A stretch of DNA of 52,054 nucleotides, taken from NCBI GenBank assembly GCA_013416795.1, contig RQSC01000009.1, positions 40,594 through 92,647 of the forward strand. Direction: 5' to 3'. A program made the translations under genes and the position numbers. How positions within the stretch are numbered: the first letter of the stretch is position 1; every line of letters starts with the position of its first letter. A model generated the notes under the pieces. That model did not search any database. It saw nothing but the letters and a program-made list of their open reading frames with translations, and was not told where the DNA came from. Source of the DNA: Prasinococcaceae sp. CCMP 1430 (lineage: Eukaryota; Prasinodermophyta; Palmophyllophyceae; Prasinococcales; Prasinococcaceae). Below, one piece after another: positions 1-9,764 of this stretch.

Positions 1-1210
1 GGAAAAAAAAAAAAAAAAAACGCAGAGCACTTTCGATTCGGAAGCGGGCCTTTTCCTTTTCGCCCCTTTTCGTTTTCGCGCGGGGCTCCGTCCGAAAACC
101 CGAACCGTTCCGCCGCGTGCCGGGGCCGACGCCCGCCGCGCGGCGGCAGCGAAATATCCGCCCCCGCGGCGGGAGCGGGCGCAACGTCGAATATCGAGTA
201 AACAAGCGACGGGAAAGGCATCCAGCCAGCATTTTGTGTCGAACCCTGATTTGCGAAGGGGGGTGAGAGAAACCCATACTCGGGCGTTTGGAAAAAACAG
301 CGGGTCGGAAGCGCGCGCGTTCGCCCCCGCGGCGAAGCGGGCTTCGGTCGGTCGGTTGGGACGGTGTCCAGCCGGCCAGGCGCCGCCTGCGCTTCCTTGG
401 GCTCGGATCCGTGCGTGGGCCCGGGCGCGCGCGGGAGCGCGCCGCGCGCGCGCCGCCGGACAAGGCCGCCGACCCGGAAGTGCCGGCGCCCCGGCCGGGC
501 AGTGCCCGACCGAGAAATCGGCGTGGCAAATCTGAGCGCGCGACTGGCCGACCAACCAACCACGGGCTCAACCCACCGAGAGTACCTTCACCCGCCATGC
601 GGCCCGGGCTGCGACGATCGATCAGACCTCCGCCCGGCCGGATCGGGGTGTGGTGTGCCCCTTCGGTTTTCGCCCGCCTTCGCACGTGGTGGATTCCGCC
701 CCCACGTGGGGTACACGTTCCCCCACGAGCATGCACGGGGCGCATCACACGTTCACATGCATGCAGCTGACGCTGCTGACTCAGAGTATCCCGTGGTTCG
801 CATATACGTCGAAGCCCATGAGATCATCACGAGAGCGCGGCGCTGCCCTCCTTCGGAGTTCGGTGGCACGTGTACTGTACTGGACACGCACGCTGCGCGC
901 GCGGCCTGAAGCTTCTGCCTTTGGACAGCGGGGAGGCCAGCCGAGGCGGCCCACTGTTTTTCCTGCGCGGATTTTCGGCGGATATTTGCGTGCGGAAATA
1001 CAAAACAAATTCGGAGCAGGAAAAAAGCGCAGCATCAAACAAACCCTGGATCCGGAACGGACGGTTTGAACCCTTAAACCCAAACCGAAAGGCCACGTCA
1101 GCGCCGGCGCGCGGCGCGGCGCGGCGCGGCGCAGTGCGGCGCGACGGCGCGTGGGTGGCGCGCGGCGACTCGTGGGCGCGCACGCCGCGCGCGCGCGGGG
1201 AGAGGGGGGA
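1..1210. other. Intergenic / 5' flank, no gene supported
   Basis: The window opens with an A-run (about 3-20). All open frames here are Arg/Ala/Pro-rich shadows of high GC and none resembles a known family. A TGTACTGTAC palindrome at 871-880 matches motifs found downstream of stop codons elsewhere in the window, so an upstream gene may end near here. GGCGC-type simple repeats lie at about 1105-1150, just before the first gene. Confidence 0.5.
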
Positions 1211-2818
1211 ATGGAGGGGCGCGACGGTCAGGGGGTGGGGAAGGTGGGCGCTCTCGGGCGGGAGCTCGCCGCGTGCTCGGCGCGGTATGCGCTGCGGCGC
1301 GAGCGCGCGGCGGGGGACGAAGGGGCCGAGGAGGCGAGCGACGATGACGAATGGGAGGCGCTCTTCGAGGCGCGCGTCGCGTGCACTGGCCCCGAGTTCG
1401 CCGCGCTGTGCGAGCGGCTCGGCCTCCCTGCCGACGACACTCGAGTGCCGCTGAGGCTCACGCTGCTCGCGCCTGACGAGTATCCGGACTGCCCTCCCAT
1501 CGACGCCGCGCTCGCCGAGTCGCCGCTACGCGAGCGCCTCCCCGCCACCGCCGTCGAGGCTGCAGAGGCAGCGCTCGCCTCCGAGGCCGAGGCCGCCGCA
1601 GGCGGGGCGCGCGCGCTGCGAGGGGTCCTCCGCTGGGCAGAAAACTACCTCGGCGAGTGCCTGCTGACCGCGCTCGGCCCAGAGGCCCTCACGGGCAGCG
1701 CAAGCGACGCCGGCAGCGGGGCGCAGCCTCTCGGGGATGAGATTGGCCGCCGCGCGCGATCTAGGCCCAGCCCCTCCGCCGAGAGCGCTGTGCTGAGCGG
1801 TTCGGACTTCGTGGTGAAGCTCGACAACCTGTCGATGTACAACGTCGACGCGGCCGAGTGCTCGAGCGCGCGCGTGCAGCTGTCTTGCGGGGGGTGCGCC
1901 GCAGGGGGTGCCGAGGCGAGCCTTCTCCTCGGGAGCGGTGGGGGCGCGGCGGTGTGGCGGGGCGCGTGCGATCGTTGCGGCTCCAAGGTGGACGTCTCCG
2001 CGGGCGCGGCCGTCATGCACGAGGCGTCGAATCGACTCGTGCGCTTCGACGTGTCAAACAAATGGCTCCCGCGCAAGCTCGCGGGAGTGGTGCTCGGCGC
2101 GGCGTGCTCTGGCTGCTGCTCGCCGGCGGCGTTCCGCTTCGATCCGAGCGCAGGAAACACCGCAGTTGTACGATGCAAACGCTGTCACACGGAGCTTTGC
2201 ATAAAGTACAGCCGCGCGCTCATCGAGGAGTACGCCTGCAGCAGCGGCAGCGCGGTGGGGACGGCCGGCAGCGTGGGCGCGGATCGAGGTGGCAGAGGCG
2301 GGACGCAGCACGGTGACGGCAGCGGCGGTGACGGTGCCAGGGGTTCTTTCAAGTTGACAAAGGGCGCGCCCCTGCCGGCTGCGGGAGTGTGCTCGCACTA
2401 CCGCCACTCCCATCGCTGGTTCAGATTCCCGTGTTGTGGTGGGCTATACCCGTGCGATGTGTGCCACGAGCTCACTGCATCTGCGTCGGAGAAGTGCCTC
2501 ATGTCTCCCCGGGCGTCCCGCCAAGTGTGCGGCTTCTGCTCGCACGAGCAACAGGTGTCGCCGTCGTGCAGAAATTGCGGCGAAGTGCTCACAGGTGGGG
2601 GCATTGGCGGCAAGGCGCATACGCGCTTTTGGGAGGGCGGGCAGGGCGAGCGCAACCAGGCGCTCATGTCTCGCAAGGACCAGCGCAAGTACAAGGGACA
2701 GGCCAAGCACAGCAGCAAGGGCAAGACGCAGTCGGCAAAAGCCTCGCGCGTTGGCGCCACGAGGAGCTCGCGCGCCAAGGGTGCGAACGCCACTGCCAGG
2801 GAGGGCACGAACGACTAA
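1211..2818 (+). CDS. CHY-type zinc-finger protein with N-terminal RWD-like region
   Basis: Single exon of 535 residues. The ATG at 1211 is chosen because the open frame 5' of it has only a GTG. Residues ~1-150 look like an RWD-type alpha/beta region (LTLLAPDEYPDCPP resembles the YP-x-P signature of RWD domains). A middle part has CxxC pairs (CGGC, CDRCG, CSGC, CKRCH). Residues ~395-475 form the CHY zinc finger: HYRHSHRWFRFPCC, then CDVCHE, CGFCSHEQ and CRNCG, which supply the usual set of Cys/His ligands. The tail is Lys/Arg/Ser-rich. CHY fingers occur in ubiquitin-ligase and zinc-handling proteins. There is no RING here, so the molecular role is open. It converges on the GTPase gene with only 78 bp between stop codons. 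Confidence 0.85.
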   Translation: MEGRDGQGVGKVGALGRELAACSARYALRRERAAGDEGAEEASDDDEWEALFEARVACTGPEFAALCERLGLPADDTRVPLRLTLLAPDEYPDCPPIDAALAESPLRERLPATAVEAAEAALASEAEAAAGGARALRGVLRWAENYLGECLLTALGPEALTGSASDAGSGAQPLGDEIGRRARSRPSPSAESAVLSGSDFVVKLDNLSMYNVDAAECSSARVQLSCGGCAAGGAEASLLLGSGGGAAVWRGACDRCGSKVDVSAGAAVMHEASNRLVRFDVSNKWLPRKLAGVVLGAACSGCCSPAAFRFDPSAGNTAVVRCKRCHTELCIKYSRALIEEYACSSGSAVGTAGSVGADRGGRGGTQHGDGSGGDGARGSFKLTKGAPLPAAGVCSHYRHSHRWFRFPCCGGLYPCDVCHELTASASEKCLMSPRASRQVCGFCSHEQQVSPSCRNCGEVLTGGGIGGKAHTRFWEGGQGERNQALMSRKDQRKYKGQAKHSSKGKTQSAKASRVGATRSSRAKGANATAREGTND

Positions 2819-2896
2819 GAGGCGCCTCATCCCTAGCTGCCGCCGCGTGCACCTGCTATGTAATAATTAATGGCCGCTCAATATGCGGGCGGCTGC

Positions 2897-3634
2897 TCAG
2901 CCTGCTCGTCGCCTGCCTCGCGACGCTGCGGCGGCACCCGCGCCGCTGCCTGCTTCGCGCACCTTTTCCCTCGCGGCGGCTGCCGCCGCCTCCTTGCCTG
3001 GCATGCCATCAAGCACGCGCGCGAGGAGCGTCATCACCGCCGCTTGCACGCCATCGCCAGTCAGTGCCGAGCAATCGACAAAGTCGAGGCCGTGCCTGTC
3101 TGCCCACGCCTGCGCCTCGGCGCGGTCGACCGCGCCCCCGCCCTTGTCCGCCTTCGTGCTCACCAGCACGCCTTGCAGGCGTTCTGCGCCGTGCCGTTTG
3201 GCCTCGGCCCACCACTCATCGAGCTTGTCGAAGGTGGCGCGTTTGGCCGGGTCATACACGACGAGCGCAGCCTGGCTGTCGGCGTAGAACTCGCGGCGCA
3301 CGAGATACCACTCCTTGGCGCCCGCCATGTCCCATATGTTCAAGCGCACGTCGAAGCCGCCGAGTGCGACGGGCTTGACGCCGAAGTCGATGCCTATTGT
3401 CGACACGTGCTTCGTGGTGAAGCGGTCCTCGCAGAAGCGCTTGATGAGCGAGCTCTTGCCGCAGCCGACCTCGCCCATGGTGATGAATTTCACACGCACG
3501 CGGGTGGCGCGCCGCGACGCCGCCGGAGCGCCGTCCGCGCGCAGGCCCGCGGCGGATGCATCCGCGCCGGCGCGCGCGCGCGGCCGCCGCCGCAGCCGCC
3601 CTGCCCTCAGTCCAACGCACCCCGCCCTACCCAA
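2897..3634 (-). CDS. RBJ/DNAJC27-like small GTPase (5' end unresolved)
   Basis: The G domain starts at VKFITMG. P-loop is GEVGCGKSS, switch I has the TIGIDFG block, and switch II is WDMAG rather than the usual DTAG. G4 reads TKAD instead of NKxD and G5 is SAL. The Met for Thr in DxAG and the TIGIDFGV block fit the RBJ (DNAJC27) group of Rab-like GTPases, a family often kept in ciliated organisms. No C-terminal J domain and no prenylation Cys is present; it ends in a basic Gly/Ala/Arg tail. The visible frame begins only with TTG at 3634 and has no ATG before the G domain, so a short upstream exon is likely; a weak candidate is the ATG frame around 3820. Confidence 0.85.
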   Translation of the reverse strand: MGRAGCVGLRAGRLRRRPRARAGADASAAGLRADGAPAASRRATRVRVKFITMGEVGCGKSSLIKRFCEDRFTTKHVSTIGIDFGVKPVALGGFDVRLNIWDMAGAKEWYLVRREFYADSQAALVVYDPAKRATFDKLDEWWAEAKRHGAERLQGVLVSTKADKGGGAVDRAEAQAWADRHGLDFVDCSALTGDGVQAAVMTLLARVLDGMPGKEAAAAAAREKVREAGSGAGAAAASRGRRRAG

Positions 3635-3984
3635 CTCCGCCCTCCTCTACTCCCCTCGCTGTTATTCGCCCCCCCCCCCCGGTAGGGGGGCGGCGGCGAT
3701 TGGGGGGGGGGTGAGGGCGGGGAGGATGGGCGCGCTCTGTGCCCCTCCCGACCCAACGCGCCTCCTCGCTTCTCGCCGCCTGCGCCCGTTGACCCGGCCG
3801 GCCTCCGCGGAACCCGCGCCGCATCAAACGACACGTTCGAACTTTCAACTTTTTCAAAGGCACCCTGCCAGGTCAGAATGAACTCGAAGCTCGTGTTTTT
3901 GTTCTTTTTTTTTTTCTGGCTCTGGCGCGCGGCGCCGCACACCGCGCGCGCGCCGCGCGGCGCGCCGCGGGTGGCTGGCGCGCG

Positions 3985-4503
3985 ATGACGCTCTGGGAGC
4001 TGCTCGTGGTGGGCGTGCTGGCCACCAATGCGGCGGCGATTCTGCACGAGGAGAGGTTCCTCGCCAGGTGTACGTCGGCGGCGCGGGCGCGCCGCGGGCG
4101 CGCCAGCGCGCTGCGTGGGGCGCTGGGCGCGCTTCGCGCGTGCGGCCGGGTGAGCGGGTCGGGCTGGCGACAACAGCAAGAGCGAGTGCTGCTGTTGCGG
4201 AGCCGCAGGCCATTGTGTGCACGGCTCGCTGACGTCAAACGCAAACACACCCGCGCATGCGTGTGCTGCCGCCCCTTGCCTCTCCCTCCACTTCTCGCTT
4301 CCACGCACCACCGCATGACCGCGCTGCGTCGGGCGGGCTGGCGCGCAGATGGTTGGGGCTTCCAACAGCTCGGCCAGTCCGCCGCCGAGGTCGGCCCATT
4401 GAAGTACCAGGCCATCAGTGCCATCCACGCCGCCACCTACTTCCAGTTCCCGCTCATCTTTATCAACAGCCTCGTCATTCTCGTCAAACTCGTCTTCGGC
4501 TAG
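3985..4503 (+). CDS. YOS1: Yos1 / IER3IP1-like ER-Golgi membrane protein
   Basis: Two exons: 3985-4069 and 4349-4503, with an intron 4070-4348 (GTACGT...GCGCAG). The join makes a Tyr codon and gives a 79-residue protein, close to the ~80 residues usual for the family. Exon 1 encodes a hydrophobic N-terminus followed by LHEERFLAR; exon 2 continues with YGWGFQQ and ends with a second membrane segment (FPLIFINSLVILVKLVFG). The EERFLA-x-GWG block and the VNS-like element before the last helix are the family signature. Yos1 takes part in COPII vesicle transport from the ER. Without the splice the intron reads as low-complexity Arg/Ala, so the intron model is well supported. Confidence 0.95.
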   Translation: MTLWELLVVGVLATNAAAILHEERFLARCTSAARARRGRASALRGALGALRACGRVSGSGWRQQQERVLLLRSRRPLCARLADVKRKHTRACVCCRPLPLPPLLASTHHRMTALRRAGWRADGWGFQQLGQSAAEVGPLKYQAISAIHAATYFQFPLIFINSLVILVKLVFG

Positions 4504-4700
4504 GGGAGGGGGCGCGAGATGCGGGACCAGCCGAGCCGCTGCACAGCTGTCGAGGGCCGCGCAGGGTGACGCAGCCCCGGCGGCGAGCGAGCGCCCTGGC
4601 AAAGGGATGGGCAATGAATATTATGTACACACATGTAATAGCGGCGGCGGAGATGTCCAGGCGCAGCGCAGCGCCGCCGTGCGCTGCGCGCCACCGTGAC

Positions 4701-6677
4701 TCACTCGTCAGCGCCGTCAAGGCCGTACCCCTCGCAGTTGGCGACTGCCATTGCGAGGCGGTCCTCGAGTACCTCGCGGCATCGGCGCGCTGCTGAGGCG
4801 CCGCTAAGCCCCTCGAGCTTGCATACGCCCGCGTAGTAGTCAGGCAGCTCCAGGATGTTCTCGCACGTGTGTGCCTGCGGCAACATGCCCATCTGTTCGC
4901 GCAGGTCCGCCGCGCCCAGCGCCACGAAGGGCATCTCGACTTTCAGGAGCTCCGCGCCCGGGGCAGGAAGGCGGTCGGAGCCCGTCACGAATACCAAGAA
5001 CTTGCGCTTCATGGGCGCCGACCAGCTCCCGACTGTGCTCCACAGCGCGTCGCCGAGCGCCTCGGACGCGCCCCCTCCCTGTAGCTGTGTGTCGACCACC
5101 AGCCGAAACGCCTTGCGCAGGTCGAGCGCCTCAACGTCCGCCGCACTAGCCCCGCAAAGCGCCTCAGCCAGCTCCTCGCCACTGAACCGCATATCAATCA
5201 TCGCCTGTGCGTCAACGGCCGCGGCGAAGCCTGCGCGCAATGCCTCGACCTGCCACGCCACCGATCGCACGAGCACCGAGCGAACGCTGCGTGCCACGTA
5301 CTGCTCATGAGTCAGCTTGCGAGGCAGCTCCTCGAGCTCCAGCATAGCCCTCCACTCCTTCGGTGGCAGAGCGGCGGCAGCGCGGATGGAGCGCGCGGCC
5401 GCGGGGTCGAATTCCTCGAGGTCTTTGAGCGTCGGCTCGTAGGTCGAATGTTGCTTGCATCCCGGTAGCAGCTGGGCACACAACGCCCCAGGCAAACGCA
5501 AGCTGACCTGCGCGCGGTTGTGGAGCGCCTGCCCCAGCAACCACCCAGCCGCGATGTACGCCTCCCGCAGCTCCTTCGTGCGCTGCTGCTGCTCTATGCT
5601 GCGGTTGGGCCAATGGTACCCCGCTGAGCGGACGTGCTCGAACAGCGCGGGCAGACACGGGCCGCCACTACCTCGCCTGCCACACCCAGCGGGCTGCGCT
5701 TTCGCCATGTCGGCGCCTGCGAGCACGAAGAATTCCTTTCGTGGGCCGTGCCCCTCGCCGCGCTCGACGCCTGCCTTCACATTTCGCGGCGTCGACTTTG
5801 GCAGCTGCGAACCAAGTGCAGCCGGAACGCCCACTCCTCCGCCACCGCCTCTCCTGCCTTCGCCAGCGCCGCCTGTGTTGCTGTCTGCCACAGCGCTCTC
5901 GAGCGCGTACGTGGGGAAGAGCTTGACACGCCGGCGCGAAGGCGACAGCGCTGTCGCCTCAGCCTCGTAGAAGAGAGTGTCGAGGTTGCCCCAGAATGCG
6001 CAACTGCGAGACACAGAGCCGACAGAGAGTTTGCGCTCCGCGTAACGCATGCCTTGAAGCACGTACAGGAGCGTGGCCTTGCCTGCCGCTCCGCCGCAGC
6101 TGGCGACGAGTGCAGGTGTTGCGCCCAAGAGTGCAGCGAGGTCGCACCAGGCCTGCCATGTGCGCTCATACACCTCCGGTGACTCAACCGCGACGTTGCG
6201 GCAGGCGAGCGCGGCGAGCGCGTTTAACATGCGCCCGAGCGCCAGGCATGGCTGTACGCGGACGCCTCCTACAGAGTACAGCGCCCACAACGCGTCGCCC
6301 ACTGTCCCAGCCGCTGCCGCGACCGCCTCAGCGCTCTCGGGCGGGTTGACCATGCACCGCTTCACCGACGCAGCCAGAAGCTCGACGCCGGCAGTCTCGA
6401 TGCGACCGTTCGCGAGAGCCGCATCGACAGCATCGGCTGCGGGCGCCCATAGTGTATGTAGGCATCCGACCGCAGCAGACGCGAGCACTTCCCGCTCCTT
6501 CCGCGCCGCCGCGCCGCCCCGTTGCCCGTCGCTGCTCTTGCTTCTGAGGGCTGCGCGCTCGCATGTCGCACGCGCGTCGCTGAGCGCCCCAGCGTACTGC
6601 GCGGCGCTCGCGGCGGGCGCCGCCTCGGCGGAGAGCGCGCGCAGTGCCTTGAGCGCCGCGTCTACGCCAGGAGCCAT
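4701..6677 (-). CDS. HECT-domain E3 ubiquitin ligase
   Basis: Single exon, 658 residues, ATG at 6677. The HECT domain fills about residues 300-655. It starts with the GHGPRKEFF block, continues through an N-lobe ending near LTHEQYV, and has the C-lobe signature FLVFVTGSDRLP followed by LPQAHTCENILELPDY. Cys605 in AHTCEN is the expected catalytic thioester residue. The first ~290 residues are Ala-rich and helical, with no WW, RCC1 or ankyrin motif, so the substrate class cannot be told. The enzyme passes ubiquitin through its Cys to substrate lysines. It converges on YOS1: about 200 bp between stops, with TGTACA at 4624-4629. Confidence 0.93.
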   Translation of the reverse strand: MAPGVDAALKALRALSAEAAPAASAAQYAGALSDARATCERAALRSKSSDGQRGGAAARKEREVLASAAVGCLHTLWAPAADAVDAALANGRIETAGVELLAASVKRCMVNPPESAEAVAAAAGTVGDALWALYSVGGVRVQPCLALGRMLNALAALACRNVAVESPEVYERTWQAWCDLAALLGATPALVASCGGAAGKATLLYVLQGMRYAERKLSVGSVSRSCAFWGNLDTLFYEAEATALSPSRRRVKLFPTYALESAVADSNTGGAGEGRRGGGGGVGVPAALGSQLPKSTPRNVKAGVERGEGHGPRKEFFVLAGADMAKAQPAGCGRRGSGGPCLPALFEHVRSAGYHWPNRSIEQQQRTKELREAYIAAGWLLGQALHNRAQVSLRLPGALCAQLLPGCKQHSTYEPTLKDLEEFDPAAARSIRAAAALPPKEWRAMLELEELPRKLTHEQYVARSVRSVLVRSVAWQVEALRAGFAAAVDAQAMIDMRFSGEELAEALCGASAADVEALDLRKAFRLVVDTQLQGGGASEALGDALWSTVGSWSAPMKRKFLVFVTGSDRLPAPGAELLKVEMPFVALGAADLREQMGMLPQAHTCENILELPDYYAGVCKLEGLSGASAARRCREVLEDRLAMAVANCEGYGLDGADE

Positions 6678-6919
6678 CGATGGTGCCGCCTGCTGCGGTC
6701 GGGGGGGGGGGGGCGCTGGCGTGCCCCCACCGCCCGGCAGTGCCCAGCGCGCGACGTGCGCTGTATGCGCTATCAGTGCAAATCGAGGCTCTTGCGTGGC
6801 GGACGGACCGGGACTGTCGTTTCGACGCGAGCGCGGGCGCGGACGGCGAGCGGCGACGCGGGGCGGCGCGGGCGCTGATTATTGTGTTCGCTTACTCCTG
6901 CTGCTGCTGCGCGCGCGCC

Positions 6920-7990
6920 TCACTCGCCGAAAACCGCGCGCTTGCCGTACTCGTCGAGTAAGTCCTCGAGGACCTCGCGTGCTCGGGGGTGCTCCGCGAT
7001 GCCCTGTACGGCGACGAGCGCGTTCTCGGCGGTCTCGAGGTCGTCCTCGGGCAGCAGGTCGACGAGGCCCTGGCCCGCAGCCTCGGCTATGGCGACCTTG
7101 GCGTCGAGCTCCACCGACAGTCCCATAAGCGCGCCCGCCGCCAGGCGTCGTACGTCGAGATCAAAGCAGCCGAGCATCTTTGCGAGCGTCGGCAGTGAGC
7201 CCGCCTCGAGCACCTGGATCTTGCCGCTCGGGTGATGGCACAGGTGGCGCAAGTACTTGGCGGAGAGCGCAGCGACCACAAAGTCGAGCGAATCCGCTTT
7301 GAGTGCGGCCCCGGCGCAGCTGAGCACCACCTTGATGGCATGGTGGCGCAGGTTTGAGGCGATGGCTGAGTCGGTGGTCGACAGGTTGCATAGCGTCGCG
7401 ATACCCGCAGCGACGGCACCGGGGGTGGAGTCCTCGTCGCTCACCATGGTGACGAGCGCGCCGATGACGTCGACGCCAGCCTTGTCGCCCGCGAGCACGC
7501 CCGCGCCGTCGCGAGCGCTACTCGCCGTTTCCAGCACGACCGCGGCCGCCTCGCGCGCACGCTCGTCATCGTCCCGCAGCGCCCCACACAGCGTGGACGC
7601 GCCTTCCGCTGCGAACAGCGCGGCGCGGCCGGTCACGAGGGTGCACAAGCTCGCGAGCGCCATACAGCTGAGCTGGCGCACAACCGCGTCCGACTCAGCG
7701 TCGGCAACGAGCGTCACGAGTGCGCCCACGGCGCCGGAGCCTACGCCGCTCGCTTTGGACTCCTGATTGGAGCACTGGCCGAGGAACGTGCGCAGTGCAT
7801 GAGCGCGCTCGCCCGGCGTGAGGTCCTTCCGCGGCAGCGCGAGCACCGCAGAGAGCTTGGGCATACAACGCGCGCCGTACGCCACGGCAATCTCATTCGG
7901 TATGACCTCCTTCGGGAAGGGCTGTCCGCGGTATGGGTGACGCGCCGCAAGCGAGTCGGACGCCACGCGGCGGCTTGCGTGATTCTGCAT
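6920..7990 (-). CDS. RSPH14: Armadillo/HEAT-repeat protein, radial-spoke RSPH14-like
   Basis: Single exon, 356 residues from the ATG at 7990; human RSPH14 is about 348. The start matches the family: a PNEIAVAYGARCMPKL block (family members have a similar FGRxALPKL segment), followed by armadillo-type helices from end to end, for example GAVGALVTLV, LSCMALASLCTLV, ALVTMVSD, GIATLCNLS and AALSAKYLRHLCHHP. There are no signal or membrane segments. RSPH14 sits in the radial spoke of motile cilia, so this call implies that the organism makes, or recently made, flagella. It is divergent from the CCCH gene, with only 205 bp between start codons. A generic armadillo protein cannot be fully excluded. 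Confidence 0.75.
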   Translation of the reverse strand: MQNHASRRVASDSLAARHPYRGQPFPKEVIPNEIAVAYGARCMPKLSAVLALPRKDLTPGERAHALRTFLGQCSNQESKASGVGSGAVGALVTLVADAESDAVVRQLSCMALASLCTLVTGRAALFAAEGASTLCGALRDDDERAREAAAVVLETASSARDGAGVLAGDKAGVDVIGALVTMVSDEDSTPGAVAAGIATLCNLSTTDSAIASNLRHHAIKVVLSCAGAALKADSLDFVVAALSAKYLRHLCHHPSGKIQVLEAGSLPTLAKMLGCFDLDVRRLAAGALMGLSVELDAKVAIAEAAGQGLVDLLPEDDLETAENALVAVQGIAEHPRAREVLEDLLDEYGKRAVFGE

Positions 7991-8151
7991 GGCCGCCGGC
8001 TGCCCCTCCCCCTCCCTTTCACCCTCCCCGCGCGCGCCCGGCGCAGGCGGTCCGTGACGACAGCGGCGCGCAAAAGAAAGGAGCGGCAAGCGCTGGAACA
8101 AACGCCAGACCAGCACCACAACGACCACAACAACACCAACAGCACCAACAG

Positions 8152-8163
8152 CAGTACGTACTG
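8152..8163. promoter_or_regulatory. 12-bp palindrome in the shared RSPH14/CCCH promoter
   Basis: CAGTACGTACTG is a perfect palindrome lying 33 bp before the CCCH ATG and about 160 bp upstream of the RSPH14-like ATG. A CAA/CCA-rich stretch precedes it (about 8095-8150). A role as a factor-binding site for the divergent pair is inference only. Confidence 0.35.
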
Positions 8164-8195
8164 TGCGTGCAGAGTAACGAGCGAGGGTGGCGGCA

Positions 8196-9764
8196 ATGCG
8201 CAGCATCCGTGGGAGGACGGCGGCGCGCGCGGGCGCCGGCGGCTGGGCGCCGACGTGCACACCGGTGCCGCAGGCGCGCCCGACCGACGGCGCTCCGCGC
8301 GAGGTGCCGCCCGCGTGCCTCGTGAGCGAGGAGGCGCGCCTGGGCTGGATCCGCGACAACGCCAAGCTGCTGGGCAACACGCGCCCGCATCTGGTGGGCC
8401 ACACAGTCTGCCAGAACATGGTCATCCACGGGTCGTGCTTCAAGGCCGACCTGTGCTGGTTCAGGCACGACGCCGCGTCCGTGCAGGCCGCCCGCAAAGT
8501 GCGCTCCATCATCGCGACGGCGCCCCCCCAGGGGACGGGACGCGCGCTGCCAGCCCCGCCGATGCAGCCGCCGCCGCCCGCGAGCTGCGGGGCGCCGACC
8601 GTGCGGGCGAGCTGTGCGCCTGCCGCTGTCGTCAACGCCACCAGCAGGGCGACCAGCCAGTCGGTCGCGCTGCCCGGAGGCGCGCGTCAACACCCCATGC
8701 CCTCGGCCGCCGGCCCACACCAGCGCCGACAGCCCCCAGCTGCCGAGGGGGGGAGGCCCCACCAGGCCGCTCAGGCTTGCAGGGACGGCGCGGCCCCGAC
8801 GAGCACGGCACGGCAGTCGTCTGCGCCGTCCTCTCGGGCGGCCGCGTGGCCGCAGCCGCTGCAGCGGCAGACGTCGTCCGGCCCGGGCGCGTCGCCCACG
8901 CTCCAGTGGCACGCGCGTGCCAGCGCGGGAGCATCGGACGCCAGCTGCGACCCCGCCCGCGTCGACCCCTTCTCTTCCTCCTCGCGCGAGGAGCGTCTTG
9001 CAGGCGGCAACCGTCGCGAGGCGCGGGGCGCCGACGCCGCCGCGCTGGGCCCGTGGCCTGCGGCGCCCAGGCGCAGGGCCGCCCTGCTGCCCGCGGCTTT
9101 CGCCAACAAGCAGTCTGTGGGGCATGCGCCGTGGCAGCACATGCCAGCCGGTGTGCTCAGACGCGTCCTCGATGCCAGCAGCCGCCGTCGGAGCTTGACG
9201 GCCGCGCCTTTCCCATCCGACGCGGTCGGGACGGTGGTTCGCGCGCCGCTGGTTCCCGCTCCATCCTCGCTCGAAGAGGAGAGCGCATCGTGCGCCGACG
9301 GCCACGACGATTGCGACGAGGACCACCACGCCTGTCAGCAGAGCCTCGAAGAGGCAAGTGACGGACCCAACAACGAAGGCGCAGCGCACGGCGAGCCGAG
9401 TCGGCTCGGCGTCGCGCCGGCCTCGCTCGCGGCCGCCTCCTCGCCCTTCGCTCGTCTGAGGCGCGCCACGCGTGCCACGGAAGCGCGCACCCCGTCACCT
9501 TCTCTCAGCAAGGCGCCCGCAGAGGATCTCGCCGACTGCACGAAGTCGGCACCATCGCCTGACTCAGGCGCGCGCGCGAAGGCGAAACTGGCGGGGGAGA
9601 CGCCGCGCTCCTCGCCAGCGCTGGCGCACGCCGCTGCTGCAGTGGCGGCAAAGGTTCCCTGCAGCCCAAGCGCTGTTGTCACCCCCCGCAATTGGCGCCA
9701 GGGCGTCGAGTACGAGGCTGCCCTGCTCGTGCACAGCGTGTGCGCACCATTCCTGGGCGCGTGA
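8196..9764 (+). CDS. Single CCCH zinc-finger protein, mostly disordered
   Basis: 522 residues from the first in-frame ATG (8196). One CCCH finger is clear: Cys72, Cys81, Cys87 and His91 (C-x8-C-x5-C-x3-H), preceded by a helical stretch, EEARLGWIRDNAKLLG. Such fingers usually bind RNA. The rest is Ala/Ser/Pro/Gln-rich and probably disordered, except for a short end block, TPRNWRQGVEYEAALLVH, that may be a docking helix. The single N-terminal finger recalls PAN3-type proteins, but no pseudokinase follows, so I leave it as a putative RNA-binding regulator. Confidence 0.75.
   Translation: MRSIRGRTAARAGAGGWAPTCTPVPQARPTDGAPREVPPACLVSEEARLGWIRDNAKLLGNTRPHLVGHTVCQNMVIHGSCFKADLCWFRHDAASVQAARKVRSIIATAPPQGTGRALPAPPMQPPPPASCGAPTVRASCAPAAVVNATSRATSQSVALPGGARQHPMPSAAGPHQRRQPPAAEGGRPHQAAQACRDGAAPTSTARQSSAPSSRAAAWPQPLQRQTSSGPGASPTLQWHARASAGASDASCDPARVDPFSSSSREERLAGGNRREARGADAAALGPWPAAPRRRAALLPAAFANKQSVGHAPWQHMPAGVLRRVLDASSRRRSLTAAPFPSDAVGTVVRAPLVPAPSSLEEESASCADGHDDCDEDHHACQQSLEEASDGPNNEGAAHGEPSRLGVAPASLAAASSPFARLRRATRATEARTPSPSLSKAPAEDLADCTKSAPSPDSGARAKAKLAGETPRSSPALAHAAAAVAAKVPCSPSAVVTPRNWRQGVEYEAALLVHSVCAPFLGA

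Noticed and set aside
236..1083. Overlapping open frames of 60-190 codons on both strands
   Set aside because: All are Arg/Ala/Pro-rich, typical of stop-poor GC-rich DNA, with no family motif and no consistent codon pattern.
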